Below are positions 47,548 through 56,920 of a stretch of 64,000 bases of DNA, one piece after another. Numbering within the stretch: the first letter of the stretch is position 1; every line of letters starts with the position of its first letter. A model generated the notes under the pieces. The model did no database searches and was not told the DNA's origin. It worked only from the letters and a program-made list of their open reading frames with translations. Origin of the DNA: Sphingosinicella soli (GTDB lineage: Bacteria; Pseudomonadota; Alphaproteobacteria; Sphingomonadales; Sphingomonadaceae); contig NZ_JACHNZ010000022.1 of assembly GCF_014199685.1 (NCBI RefSeq), positions 1 through 64,000 on the forward strand, in the 5' to 3' direction. The position numbers and the translations under genes are program-made.

Positions 47548-48321
47548 ATGCAGGTGCTCAAGGGCTATCGGCTCGGCATGTGGAGCAAGAGCCACAATCT
47601 GTCGAAGATGACGTTCCGCGAGCTCGTCGTCGCCTATTTCCAGTATTATGCGATCCAGGCGTATCTGCTGCTGACCGTGGCCTGCGCTTATGTCGCGGTC
47701 GCCTATCCCACGACGCTGCTGCGCGGCGCGGCTGCCGCCGGTATCGCCGTTGCGGCCTATCCGCTGGCGTGGTTCCTGCTCCACCGCTACGTCCTCCACA
47801 GCAACTGGATGTTCAAGTCGCCGCTGACGGCGCGCACGTGGAAGCGCATCCATTACGATCACCATCAGGATCCCAACCACCTCGAGGTGCTGTTCGGCGC
47901 GCTTTACACGACACTGCCGACCATCGCGCTCGTCACCATCCCGATGGGCTATGCGATCGGCGGCATCGGCGGCGCGGCATGGGGCTTCGGCGCCGGGCTG
48001 CTCACCACCTGCTTCTACGAGTTCTGCCACTGCATCCAGCATCTCTCCTACAAGCCGCGCATGCCGTGGCTGGTGGAGATGAAGACCCGCCACATGGAAC
48101 ACCACTTCCACGACGAAGACGGCAACTTCGGCATCACCAGCTTCCTGTGGGACAAGCTGCTCGGCACCTATTACCAGCGCGCCGAACGCCCGGAGAAAAG
48201 CGAGACGGTGTTCAACCTGGGCTACACGCCGCAGGCCGCCGAGAAATGGCCGTGGGTATCCGAGATGTCGGGCGGCGTTGCCGAAGGGCACCCTCGCCAG
48301 CGCCTGAAAAAAGCGGCCTGA
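47548..48321 (+). CDS. fatty acid hydroxylase/sterol desaturase family di-iron enzyme
   Basis: 257 residues. Membrane segments at about 30-50, 55-78 and 125-150. The histidine clusters that bind two irons are complete: HRYVLH, HYDHHQDPNH, HCIQH and HMEHHFHDED. The family hydroxylates or desaturates lipid chains, including the 2- or 4-position of sphingolipids in eukaryotes. It is followed after 8 bases by the candidate ceramide synthase gene, so acting on the sphingoid base or N-acyl chain is the likely role. Confidence 0.88.
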   Translation: MQVLKGYRLGMWSKSHNLSKMTFRELVVAYFQYYAIQAYLLLTVACAYVAVAYPTTLLRGAAAAGIAVAAYPLAWFLLHRYVLHSNWMFKSPLTARTWKRIHYDHHQDPNHLEVLFGALYTTLPTIALVTIPMGYAIGGIGGAAWGFGAGLLTTCFYEFCHCIQHLSYKPRMPWLVEMKTRHMEHHFHDEDGNFGITSFLWDKLLGTYYQRAERPEKSETVFNLGYTPQAAEKWPWVSEMSGGVAEGHPRQRLKKAA

Positions 48322-48329
48322 TTCCAGCG

Positions 48330-49475
48330 ATGGGGGGCGGCATCGAGATCCGGCCGGTCGTGAGCGCGGCCGACCGCAAGACGTTCATCGACCTGCCGTG
48401 GGCGCTGTACGCGCACGACCCCAACTGGGTGCCCCCGCTGAAATCGGAGGTCGCAGGCCTGATCGGCGGCGCGAAATCCAATCCGTGGTTCGAACACGCC
48501 GAGGCCGTATTCTGGCTGGCATGGCGGGATGGCAAACCCGTGGGCCGCATCTCCGCGCAGGTCGACCAGCTGGTGCTGAAGCACATGGGCGCGGGCACGG
48601 GCCAGTTCGGCATGTTCGAATGCGTCGACGATCCGGCGGTCGCGGCGCTGTTGCTGGACACGGCCGAGACGTGGCTGAAGGCGAAGGGCATGACCCGGTC
48701 GCTCGGGCCGTTCAGCCTGTCGATCTGGGACGAACCCGGCCTTCTGGTGAGCGGTTTCGAACTGCCGCCGACGGTGATGATGGGCCACCATTTGCCCTAT
48801 TACGAAGGCCTGATCGAAAACCGCGGCTACGCGGGCGTGAAGGATCTTTACACCTACGAGCTTCCGATCGCGGCCGGCTTTCCGCCGGCGTTCGACCGCA
48901 TCGTCGCGGCAGCCGAGAAATCGAGCCGCATCCGCATGCGCAATGTAGACAAATCGCGTTTCGCCGAAGAGGCGGCGCTGATCCTCGATATCCTGAACGA
49001 TGCCTGGTCGGACAACTGGGGCTTCATCCCGCTGACACCGTCGGAAGTCGCGTATGTCGGCAAGAAGCTGAAGCCGATCGTCTTCGAGGATCTGATCCGC
49101 ATCTGCGAGGTGGACGGCGAGCCCGTGGCGTTCATGATCACGCTGCCCGACGTCAACGAGATGACAGCCGATCTGGACGGCAGATTGCTGCCCTTCGGCT
49201 GGGCGAAACTGCTGTGGCGGCTGCACAAGCCCCGCGTACGCCGCATGCGCGTGCCCCTGATGGGCGTTCGCCAGACGCTGCAGGGCAGCCGGCTCGCCAG
49301 CTTCATGGCGCTGATGATGGTGGAACACGTGCGCCGCGTCGCCGTGAGCGACTACGGCGCGACGCAGGGCGAACTCGGTTGGGTTCTCGACGACAACGGC
49401 CCGATGAAATCCATCGCCGAGATCATCCAATCCAAGATCAGCAAGACGTACCGGATCTACGAAAAGGCGCTGTAG
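48330..49475 (+). CDS. GNAT-fold candidate bacterial ceramide synthase
   Basis: 381 residues, GNAT-superfamily N-acyltransferase often mis-annotated as dATP pyrophosphohydrolase. Characteristic text: DRKTFIDLPWALYAHDPNWVPPL near the N-terminus, LGPFSLSIWDEPGLLVSGF, MGHHLPYYEGLIENRGYAGVKDLYTYE and AELGWVLDDN-like ending (GELGWVLDDNGPMKSIAE). The Caulobacter homologue near spt (bCerS) N-acylates the sphingoid base. No catalytic residue assigned here. Start MGGGIEIRPV is the first credible Met after the hydroxylase stop. Confidence 0.83.
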   Translation: MGGGIEIRPVVSAADRKTFIDLPWALYAHDPNWVPPLKSEVAGLIGGAKSNPWFEHAEAVFWLAWRDGKPVGRISAQVDQLVLKHMGAGTGQFGMFECVDDPAVAALLLDTAETWLKAKGMTRSLGPFSLSIWDEPGLLVSGFELPPTVMMGHHLPYYEGLIENRGYAGVKDLYTYELPIAAGFPPAFDRIVAAAEKSSRIRMRNVDKSRFAEEAALILDILNDAWSDNWGFIPLTPSEVAYVGKKLKPIVFEDLIRICEVDGEPVAFMITLPDVNEMTADLDGRLLPFGWAKLLWRLHKPRVRRMRVPLMGVRQTLQGSRLASFMALMMVEHVRRVAVSDYGATQGELGWVLDDNGPMKSIAEIIQSKISKTYRIYEKAL

Positions 49476-49582
49476 CGGGGCAGTGCGTCGCCGCTTCGCA
49501 TTCGCGAGAGCGCCCCCACGGACCTGCGCGGACAGTCATGTCCATAATTCTGGAGACAAGCGCGCAAGTGCCTGGAAACGCT

Positions 49583-49657
49583 TGGCTGGGGCGGGAGGAT
49601 TCGAACCTCCGCGTGGCGGTACCAAAAACCGCTGCCTTACCGCTTGGCTACGCCCCA
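49583..49657 (-). tRNA. tRNA-Gln (anticodon TTG), CCA encoded
   Basis: On the minus strand the acceptor stem TGGGGCG pairs with CGCCCCA. The anticodon arm is GCGGT-TTTTGGT-ACCGC with anticodon TTG. The T arm is GGAGG-TTCGAAT-CCTCC, followed by discriminator G and an encoded CCA. No integrase or att-like duplication was seen beside it. Confidence 0.95.
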
Positions 49658-49746
49658 ATGCGATGCTTGAAACGGCAAATGCCGTGCTTGCGGCGGCCCT
49701 TATAACCGCTGCCCCGGCTTTGGAAAGAGCTGCGCGCGCGTTTGTT

Positions 49747-50799
49747 TCAGGCGCGAATGCTGCGGCGAACGGTCCCGCCGCGCGTCGCCGCGAACAGCGT
49801 CGCCGCGTACATGAAAGCGCCGAGGCCGAGCAGCGCAAGGCTGTAGGCCGGGAACGCCACGCCGAGGAAGTTCGGCACCGCCGCAAGCGTCGCATAGATG
49901 CCGAGACCCGCAGGCCACCCCCAGCGCGCGTGCAGATAGTGGTGAAGGTGGTTGCGATCACCCGCGAACGGGCTTCGGCCCTGCCCGATCCGCCAGGCCA
50001 TGAGCCGGACCGTATCGAGCACCGGCACGAGGAACAGCAGCGCCACCTGCCCTGCATCGAACGTCGCGAAATTGTGGTTGTACGCATAGATGGCGAGCAG
50101 GCCGAAAATGGCCGAAATCCCGTAGCTGCCGCCGTCGCCGAGGAACAGCGTGCCCTTCATGTTGAACCAGAGCATGACCGCAAGGCTCCCGGCGATGCCG
50201 AAAAGCAGCGGATCGAACGGCTGCGGATTGCGGGCGAAGAGCACGGCCGTCCAGACAAGCGATAGCGTGAGCACGATGCCGTTCTTGCCGTCCGCCATGT
50301 TAACGGCGTTCAAAAGCCCGATGAGACAGACGAGCGTGAACGCCACGGAGGCCCACGCCGGCAGCAGAACAAGGTCATCGACCCCGGCGAAGCGCAGGAA
50401 ACTCACCCGCAGATCGGGCACTTCAAGGATCGTCAGGATGAGAACGAACGCGGTCAGCGCCAGCCTGACGATCGGCGACAAGCCCATGCGATCGTCGGCG
50501 AGGCCGACAAGCGCCATCGCGCCGACCGCAAAGCCCAGCCACATGATCTGCCAGTCAAGCAGCGCCGAATCCTTCGCCAGCAGGTGATAAAGCAGCAAAG
50601 CCGACACTTCGAACGCCACGACGACGGCAACCCCGCCGACCAGCGGCGTGACACGCGCATGGCGCTTGCGGCCTCCGAAGGGATCGGGATAATCAAGCAG
50701 ACCCAGCAGGCTGCCGAGACGGCCCGCGTTGCGCCCGACCAGAAAGGCAATGCCGATGCCCATGGCAGCGCAGAGCATATTCAAGCTCATCGCGGTCAT
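49747..50799 (-). CDS. WecA/MraY-family undecaprenyl-phosphate sugar-1-phosphate transferase
   Basis: 350 residues with about 10-11 membrane segments. The family's Asp motifs are visible: VTPLVGGVAV (N-terminal), VGLADDRMGLSP (DD), NAVNMADGKNG (DG) and LFLGDGGSYGIS. The HHL-like loop is RNHLHHYLHARWGWP. It starts an undecaprenyl-linked glycan, probably exopolysaccharide or O-unit, with a UDP-HexNAc-type donor. Same neighbourhood as the epimerase, nucleotide-sugar dehydrogenase and SLBB export protein. Confidence 0.9.
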   Translation of the reverse strand: MTAMSLNMLCAAMGIGIAFLVGRNAGRLGSLLGLLDYPDPFGGRKRHARVTPLVGGVAVVVAFEVSALLLYHLLAKDSALLDWQIMWLGFAVGAMALVGLADDRMGLSPIVRLALTAFVLILTILEVPDLRVSFLRFAGVDDLVLLPAWASVAFTLVCLIGLLNAVNMADGKNGIVLTLSLVWTAVLFARNPQPFDPLLFGIAGSLAVMLWFNMKGTLFLGDGGSYGISAIFGLLAIYAYNHNFATFDAGQVALLFLVPVLDTVRLMAWRIGQGRSPFAGDRNHLHHYLHARWGWPAGLGIYATLAAVPNFLGVAFPAYSLALLGLGAFMYAATLFAATRGGTVRRSIRA

Positions 50800-50927
50800 T
50801 ATCGTGCCGTGGCCCCTTTTCCCATCAGCCCCCGCCGACCTTACCGTTGCGGCCCGGCGAGCGCTACGCTAACTGCGCTCAATGCGGCGACGAACTGCAA
50901 CGGCTCGCCTTTATGCAGGATGAATCA

Positions 50928-51926
50928 ATGACTTTTCTCGTGACCGGAGCTGCCGGCTTCATTGGCTACCACCTCTCGGAACGGCTGCTGTCGCGCGGCG
51001 AGCGGGTTATCGGGATCGATAACGTCAACGATTATTACAGCACGAAACTGAAGCGCGACCGCATCGCCGAACTCCAGCGGCGGCATAACGGTTTTACCTT
51101 CATCGAACAGGACTTCGCGGATTTCGACGGCCTGAAGGCCGCTCTCGCGCCGCACCGAATCGAGCGTATCGCGCATCTCGGCGCACAGGCCGGGGTCCGC
51201 TATTCCATCACGAACCCGCATGCCTACGTGCATTCGAACCTCGTGGGGCACCTCAATGTGATGGAGTATGCGCGGCATACGGACAGCGTCGAGCATCTCG
51301 TCTACGCGTCATCCTCATCGGTTTACGGCAAGAACGAGAAGCTGCCGTTTTCGGTGGAGGACCGCGTCGATCAGCCGATGTCGCTCTATGCGGCGACCAA
51401 GAAGGCCGACGAGCTGATGAGCGAGACCTACAGCCACCTCTACCGTCTGCCGCAGACGGGCCTCAGGTTCTTCACGGTTTACGGCCCCTGGGGGCGGCCC
51501 GACATGGCGATGTGGCTGTTTACCGACGCGATCCTGAAGGGCGAGCCCATCAAGGTGTTCAACGGCGGCGACATGCGCCGCGATTTCACCTATGTCGATG
51601 ATATCGTTTCGGGAATCGTCGCCTGTCTCGACAATCCCCCGCCCGATGACGGCAGCGTCAAGGCAGGCGGATCGGTCAGCCCGCACCGCGTCTACAACAT
51701 CGGCAACCATCGTTCCGAAGAGCTGATGCACATGATCGCGGTGCTTGAAAAGGCGGTGGGCAAGACCGCGATCAAGGAATTCGAGCCGATGCAGCCCGGC
51801 GACGTGAAGGACACGTTCGCCGATATTTCCGCGATCGAGCGCGATCTGGGCTTCCGTCCGACCACGTCGATCGAAGAGGGCGCGCCCCGGTTCGTCGCGT
51901 GGTTCCGCGCCTATCACGGCGTCTGA
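50928..51926 (+). CDS. UDP-glucuronate 4-epimerase-like NAD-dependent epimerase
   Basis: 332 residues, extended SDR. The NAD loop is LVTGAAGFIGYHLSERLL, then GIDNVNDYYSTKLKRDR (the NDYYxxxLK signature of GlcA epimerases), SSVYG and YAATKKADELM (catalytic Tyr/Lys), and FFTVYGPWGRPDMAMWLF. Supplies a uronic acid for surface glycan; in sphingomonads it could also serve glycosphingolipids. ATG 50928 preferred (AGGA upstream); ATG 50913 possible. Confidence 0.92.
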   Translation: MTFLVTGAAGFIGYHLSERLLSRGERVIGIDNVNDYYSTKLKRDRIAELQRRHNGFTFIEQDFADFDGLKAALAPHRIERIAHLGAQAGVRYSITNPHAYVHSNLVGHLNVMEYARHTDSVEHLVYASSSSVYGKNEKLPFSVEDRVDQPMSLYAATKKADELMSETYSHLYRLPQTGLRFFTVYGPWGRPDMAMWLFTDAILKGEPIKVFNGGDMRRDFTYVDDIVSGIVACLDNPPPDDGSVKAGGSVSPHRVYNIGNHRSEELMHMIAVLEKAVGKTAIKEFEPMQPGDVKDTFADISAIERDLGFRPTTSIEEGAPRFVAWFRAYHGV

Positions 51927-51932
51927 AGGGCG

Positions 51933-52670
51933 ATGTCGCTGAACTACCTGCTCTGGGCGCTTTTCGGCCCCGCGGCCTGGTTTGTTTGGCTGACACTTCT
52001 CGCCGCCGCGTTCCTGCTTAGCGGCGCTCTGCGGCCTGCGCGCATAACGGTGGCGCTTCTTGCCCTCTGGGTCGTTCTGCTGGCGGTCCTGCCGACAGGG
52101 AACCTGCTGATGAAGCGGCTGGAGTCGGCGTATCCGCGCGCCGCGGCGCTGCCGGAACCGATCGATGCCGTGGTGGTGCTCGCCGGCGCGGAGAGGCTGC
52201 GGGCCTCAGCGCTGTCCGGCACGCTGGAATTCGGACCGCACGGTGAAAGGATCAGCGAAGCGCTCGCGCTCGCCCGGGCCTATCCGCAGACGAAGATATG
52301 GATCGTCGGCGGCATAGAGCACGGCGGACGCCGCGATATCGACTGGACGGCCGACTATTGGCAGCGGGCGGGTCTGGCGAAACACCGCGTGGGGAAGATC
52401 GCCGGAACGCTCGACACCTGCCAGAACGCGCGCGGGATCGCCGAGACCCTGCCCGGCAAGCGGGTGCTGCTCGTCACGTCAGGCTTTCACATGCCCCGCG
52501 CAATGGCCTGCATGAGAGCGGCGGGCGTCGATGCGATCCCCTACCCCGTGGACCGCCAGGCCAGCGATCGCAGCCTGTCCATCGCCTTCAACGAAAACGT
52601 CGAGCAGGCAGACCTCGCGCTTCACGAATACGCGGGGTTTGTCTGGTATCGGTTGACGGGCGCCCTATAG
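51933..52670 (+). CDS. YdcF/ElyC-family (DUF218) membrane protein
   Basis: 245 residues. Two N-terminal membrane segments (about 7-30, 36-58) precede a DUF218 domain: PIDAVVVLAGAERL, RISEALALARAYPQTKIWIVGG, TLDTCQNARGIAE and VLLVTSGFHMPRAMACMRAAG. ElyC affects envelope and undecaprenyl-linked glycan synthesis in E. coli; the biochemical activity is not settled. Seven bases after the epimerase. Convergent 6-base overlap with the nucleotide-sugar dehydrogenase gene. Confidence 0.88.
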   Translation: MSLNYLLWALFGPAAWFVWLTLLAAAFLLSGALRPARITVALLALWVVLLAVLPTGNLLMKRLESAYPRAAALPEPIDAVVVLAGAERLRASALSGTLEFGPHGERISEALALARAYPQTKIWIVGGIEHGGRRDIDWTADYWQRAGLAKHRVGKIAGTLDTCQNARGIAETLPGKRVLLVTSGFHMPRAMACMRAAGVDAIPYPVDRQASDRSLSIAFNENVEQADLALHEYAGFVWYRLTGAL

Positions 52671-53942
52671 CTGCCAGCGGTCGACACCGGCCGGCAGGGC
52701 CTTGCCGCGCAAGGCTCCCTTGATGTCGGCAACAAGCCCGCCATCCTTCACGAGCCCCCCGATCACCGCCGGGTCCATCGCGAGATACTGGGCATGCGGA
52801 ACAGCCAGCACCACCGCACTGTATTGCCGTGTCAAGGCGTCTACATCGAGCGTAAGTCCGTATTCGTGAACAGCTTCCTCGGCATCGGCAAGCGGGTCAT
52901 GCACCGTGACGTTGTGGCCCAGCCACTTCAACCGCTCGATAACATCGACAACTTTGGAATTGCGAAGATCGGGCACATCCTCCTTGAAGGTAAGCCCCAT
53001 CACGAGCACATCGCCGGCCTTGCGCAACCGGTCGTGCACCCGGTCCGCGACGTAAGCGCCCATGCTGTCGTTGATCGAACGCCCCGCCAGGATCACGCGC
53101 GGAAGCTGGCCGAGCTGCTGCGCCTTGTAGGCGAGGTAATAAGGGTCAACGCCGATACAGTGACCGCCGACGAGGCCCGGCCGGAACGGCAGGAAGTTCC
53201 ATTTCGTGCCCGCCGCTTCGAGCACGTCGTATACCGACAGGTCGATTTTCTGGAAGATCTGCGTGATCTCGTTGACGAACGCGATGTTGATGTCGCGCTG
53301 CGCATTCTCGATGACCTTCGCCGCTTCGGCCGCCTTGATCGAGGCTGCGCGGAACACGCCGCCGGTCGTGACCTTGCTGTAGAGCGCCGCCACCTTTTCG
53401 AGCACTTCGGGGCTTTCGCCCGAAACCACCTTGATGATCTTGTCTACGGTGTGTTCGCGGTCGCCCGGGTTGATGCGCTCAGGAGAGTATCCGAGGAAAA
53501 AATCCTCCCCCTGCCGAAGACCGGAGACCTTTTCGATGAGCGGGCCGCATATCTCTTCGGTAACGCCGGGATAGACCGTGCTTTCATAAACGATCACGGG
53601 CTTCGAGGCCGCGTTGATCGCACCCGCGAGCGCGCGCGTTGCGCCTTCCACGGGCCCGAGATCGGGCTGGTTGGCGCGATCGACGGGTGTCGGCACGGTC
53701 ACGATGATGAATGCAGCCTCCGCGCAGGATGACACATCGGACGCGTATTTGAGGCTGCTGGCCTTCAGGGTTTCGCTGTCTATCTCGCGTGTCGCGTCAT
53801 GACCCTGCTTCAGCGCCGCGATACGGGCGGCATTGATATCGACGCCCACCGTGTCGAAATGACGGGCGAGCGCCACCGCGAGCGGCAAGCCGACATAGCC
53901 GAGGCCGACGACGACCACTTTCGTTGCAGCATCAAGGCTCAT
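52665..53942 (-). CDS. UDP-sugar 6-dehydrogenase (nucleotide-sugar dehydrogenase, WbpA/TviB type)
   Basis: 425 residues. Oxidises a UDP-HexNAc or UDP-glucose at C6 to a uronic acid. It has the N-terminal loop VVVVGLGYVGLPLAVALA, FIIVTVPTPVDRANQPDL, VYESTVYPGVTEE and the catalytic Cys region VGGHCIGVDPYYLAYKA. ESTVYPGVTEE and GHCIGVDPYYL are typical of the UDP-GlcNAc/GalNAc dehydrogenase (VipA/WbpO) branch. Supplies acidic sugars for the EPS made by the neighbouring genes. Confidence 0.92.
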   Translation of the reverse strand: MSLDAATKVVVVGLGYVGLPLAVALARHFDTVGVDINAARIAALKQGHDATREIDSETLKASSLKYASDVSSCAEAAFIIVTVPTPVDRANQPDLGPVEGATRALAGAINAASKPVIVYESTVYPGVTEEICGPLIEKVSGLRQGEDFFLGYSPERINPGDREHTVDKIIKVVSGESPEVLEKVAALYSKVTTGGVFRAASIKAAEAAKVIENAQRDINIAFVNEITQIFQKIDLSVYDVLEAAGTKWNFLPFRPGLVGGHCIGVDPYYLAYKAQQLGQLPRVILAGRSINDSMGAYVADRVHDRLRKAGDVLVMGLTFKEDVPDLRNSKVVDVIERLKWLGHNVTVHDPLADAEEAVHEYGLTLDVDALTRQYSAVVLAVPHAQYLAMDPAVIGGLVKDGGLVADIKGALRGKALPAGVDRWQL

Positions 53943-53988
53943 GCATTCTTTCCCACAGGTTTGGCGGCAGGCAACGTGCCCGCTGCGG

Positions 53989-56811
53989 CTAGTTCCGGTC
54001 CGCCAGAATCGCGACGGACGCGACGGCTGTCGCCAATTGCCCGAAAATGGTTGCAACATCGCGAACAATCCCCAGCGTTCGCAGCGGCTGCAGGTTTTTC
54101 GGCACGATGATCGTGCTCCCCGGCGGCACGACGGCATTGGACCGCCTCCAGAAGCTCGACCTCACAGGCTGCGCGCTGCCGTTCGGCAGAACCAGGAAGA
54201 CGCGGCCGTCATCTGCGGTCGACTGCGTCCCACCCGCTTCGGAAACGTATTCGGAAACCGATTTTCCCGGCTGGAACTGAACGGCGCCGGGATTGGAAAC
54301 ATCGCCGAGCGCGAGGACATAGGTGGGCTTTTTCGGGATATGCAGCGTGTCGCCGCCATCGAGAATGGGATCGAGGTCCGGGCGCTGCGTGAGCACGCGG
54401 GGATCGGCCTCGACAACCATGCGCCCCACAGCCTGGGTTTCCGACAAGGTCCGGATCAGTTCGCCGGCAGCGACAATGGATTGTCCGTTCACGTTCTCCT
54501 GCGCCGCAAGCGCAAGGAGCGAGGTATTCAGTTCTCGCGCGGTGCGCTGAAACCCTTCCTGTTGCTGTTCGCGGACGCTCCTGCGCGTGAATATCGCGCC
54601 ATAGGGATACGCCTGATCGCTGAGTCCTCCAGCGCGCGCGACGAGCTCGGAAAGGCGTTCGCCCTTGCGGATCGTATAAAGGCCCGGGCTGTTGAACTCG
54701 CCGGTCAGCAGCACGGCACCGGCTTCATATGCCGCGTTGTTCGCCGTTACGCGTATGTCGTCGCCGGCGCTCACGATGACATTGGCCAGCTGAGCCTCCT
54801 GGCCGTTCAGCATTTCATATCGCATGAACGCGCCGCTGGCCGGCGAGATATCCAGCACGGGATCGCGTACGTTCGCCATGACACCGTCTGAAGCAGAAAT
54901 GAGCGTATCCGCAGAAATCGTGCTCGCCACCGGATAGGCTCCGGGCCGGCGAACGGCACCGCCCACGCTGACGCTGTGCTCGATCAAGACGGGAAGCAGT
55001 TCCGGCACGTCCTCGAAGACCGGCGGACACTCAATGTTTCTGGGCGACAGTGGATCGAAATCCGGCGCATTGCGCTGACGCGGGTCGTACTGACGCTGGT
55101 CGTTCCGCTGGGGATCGTTCTGCTCCCGATCAGCGCGTGGCAACTGCTCGAAGTCCTGCATCGGCCGCGCATTCATGGCCTCCAGAGACTGATCGGACCC
55201 ACTCGTCCCGGCGCCCGTAAGCGCGCGACCGTCGCTCGCCGCAACGTCGCGGCCCTCGCGTTCAACCGTGATTGTGCCGCGTGTAATCACGTTGAAACGT
55301 GGCGACTGCGTATCCGCCACAAGGCTTTCAAGTTTCTCGAGCGCGAAGCACTGAGGTTTCGGATTTTCCTGCCCCAGGATTATCTGGCGCGTCGCGCTCG
55401 AATTCAGGAAGGCGATATCGTCTGCACTGAATACGTAAACCCGATCGTCACCGCGAAGCGCCACTGGCCGGCTGCGATCGAGCGCGCTGCGGAGATCGGC
55501 AGCTTCATAAGTGCGCATGCCCGTAACCGGGTTGCGCCGGATGATGATGGCCATGGGCATATACGTGCCGAGCCGCAAACCCTCCGACCCGCCGATCAGA
55601 TCGGCAAGCGTGGGGACGGCGGAAAGTGCGCGCGGGCCGGGATTGCGCACATGGCCTGCCAATACGATCCGGTCCAACGCCGCGCCTGCGCTGCCGGAAA
55701 GCACCTGAACGCCATCTCCGGACCAGATGGCGGCGGCAGTGCCTTGCGGGCGGACGAAAATTTCGCGCCCGTCCTCGCCGATACGGCTGATCGAAATCTG
55801 GTAACCGCGTGGATAAAGCGCACCACCGGCATATGCGAGCACCTCGCTGACGCTGGCCGACCCATGAAGCTCGTAAATGCCGGGACGCGCCACGCTGCCG
55901 GTCACAGCCACCGTATTGCCCACCACGGGCACGACGATCCTGTCACCATCCTGCAGCCTCATGCGCGGCGCAGTACCGATACCGAGGAGGGCGTACAGAT
56001 CGACGATCCGTGTCACACCGCCGCGCACGAGGCGAATATTGCGCAGGCTCCCCGCCTTGCGCACGCCGCCCGCCAGCGCAAGCGCATTGGCAACATCGGA
56101 CAGTGCCGTCACCTGATACTGACCGGGCCGCTCCACCTCACCGCCGACGAGGACCGTCGCGGACCGCACGCCGCCCAGCGAAACGAAAACGTCAGTGCCG
56201 AGAAGGTTTTGACGCGTCGCTTCAGCCAAAGACGTCCGAACCGAGCCCAGTGTGCGACCCGCGGCGCGAATGGGCGGCAGGCTGGCGACGATCAGGCGGC
56301 CATCGCGCGCTACGCGGGCGTTATGGCTTGAATTGGTGGCGCCCTGAAACGTGACGACCAGTTCATCACCCGGGCCCAGCAAATAACCGTCCGAAACCTC
56401 GCCGGTGACAGAACCGGAACCGCCTTCGGAAACCCGGAACAGATCATAGCCGAACTGCCGAAGCGCCGGATCGCCGAGTCTTTCCCGATACTGTCGTTCC
56501 ACCGGGGAAGGGAGATAAATGGAATCCAGCTGAATTCGCGATTGCTGACGACGCAGTTCGCGTTCTTCGCTGGTGATCTGAGACGTGGCGGGAAGCGTGA
56601 CGCGGTCGCTCTGTTCGCGCGCCCGATCGACCTGCGCACCGGGATCCTGCGTACCCTGCAGCCGTCCCTGCAATTGTTCGATAACACGCGGATCGACTTG
56701 GGCTACTGCCGGAAAGGCAAAGCAAAGGATGAAGGACGCCTGCAGCAATCCCTGCACGGCCCTGGGCGCCAGGGCATGTACTGCATTCGACGCCCCGCGC
56801 ACGATTGCCAT
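53989..56811 (-). CDS. large SLBB-domain polysaccharide export protein (Wza-like)
   Basis: About 940 residues, well above Wza (about 380). A signal peptide (ASFILCFAFPAVAQ) precedes a Poly_export domain: GYLLGPGDELVVTFQGATN. Several SLBB domains follow, seen as repeated GxVxRPGxY/L motifs: VGGEVERPGQYQV, VTGSVARPGIYEL, LAGHVRNPGPRAL, VGGAVRRPGAYPV, LTGEFNSPGLYTI, LGDVSNPGAVQF. An Asp/Gln/Arg-rich linker sits near 560-600. A C-terminal hydrophobic stretch is at about 920-938. Likely an outer-membrane or periplasmic EPS export channel. GGGAGAGAG before ATG 56811 supports that start over 56844. Confidence 0.9.
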   Translation of the reverse strand: MAIVRGASNAVHALAPRAVQGLLQASFILCFAFPAVAQVDPRVIEQLQGRLQGTQDPGAQVDRAREQSDRVTLPATSQITSEERELRRQQSRIQLDSIYLPSPVERQYRERLGDPALRQFGYDLFRVSEGGSGSVTGEVSDGYLLGPGDELVVTFQGATNSSHNARVARDGRLIVASLPPIRAAGRTLGSVRTSLAEATRQNLLGTDVFVSLGGVRSATVLVGGEVERPGQYQVTALSDVANALALAGGVRKAGSLRNIRLVRGGVTRIVDLYALLGIGTAPRMRLQDGDRIVVPVVGNTVAVTGSVARPGIYELHGSASVSEVLAYAGGALYPRGYQISISRIGEDGREIFVRPQGTAAAIWSGDGVQVLSGSAGAALDRIVLAGHVRNPGPRALSAVPTLADLIGGSEGLRLGTYMPMAIIIRRNPVTGMRTYEAADLRSALDRSRPVALRGDDRVYVFSADDIAFLNSSATRQIILGQENPKPQCFALEKLESLVADTQSPRFNVITRGTITVEREGRDVAASDGRALTGAGTSGSDQSLEAMNARPMQDFEQLPRADREQNDPQRNDQRQYDPRQRNAPDFDPLSPRNIECPPVFEDVPELLPVLIEHSVSVGGAVRRPGAYPVASTISADTLISASDGVMANVRDPVLDISPASGAFMRYEMLNGQEAQLANVIVSAGDDIRVTANNAAYEAGAVLLTGEFNSPGLYTIRKGERLSELVARAGGLSDQAYPYGAIFTRRSVREQQQEGFQRTARELNTSLLALAAQENVNGQSIVAAGELIRTLSETQAVGRMVVEADPRVLTQRPDLDPILDGGDTLHIPKKPTYVLALGDVSNPGAVQFQPGKSVSEYVSEAGGTQSTADDGRVFLVLPNGSAQPVRSSFWRRSNAVVPPGSTIIVPKNLQPLRTLGIVRDVATIFGQLATAVASVAILADRN

Positions 56812-56920
56812 GCCCAGCTCTCTCCCGATCAAAGTGGTTGTCACGCGTGATAGATAGCCGGGAAATACCAGTCAACTCGCCCCGGACGGTTGCCGAGGCA
56901 AGTGGCGGCGGAGGGCGGGC

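Noticed and set aside
49583-49760. tRNA-Gln as an integration site
   Set aside because: No integrase, no duplicated tRNA 3' end and normal housekeeping-type genes on both sides.
54976-56331. 451-codon plus-strand frame
   Set aside because: Antisense to the SLBB export protein gene, without recognisable motifs.
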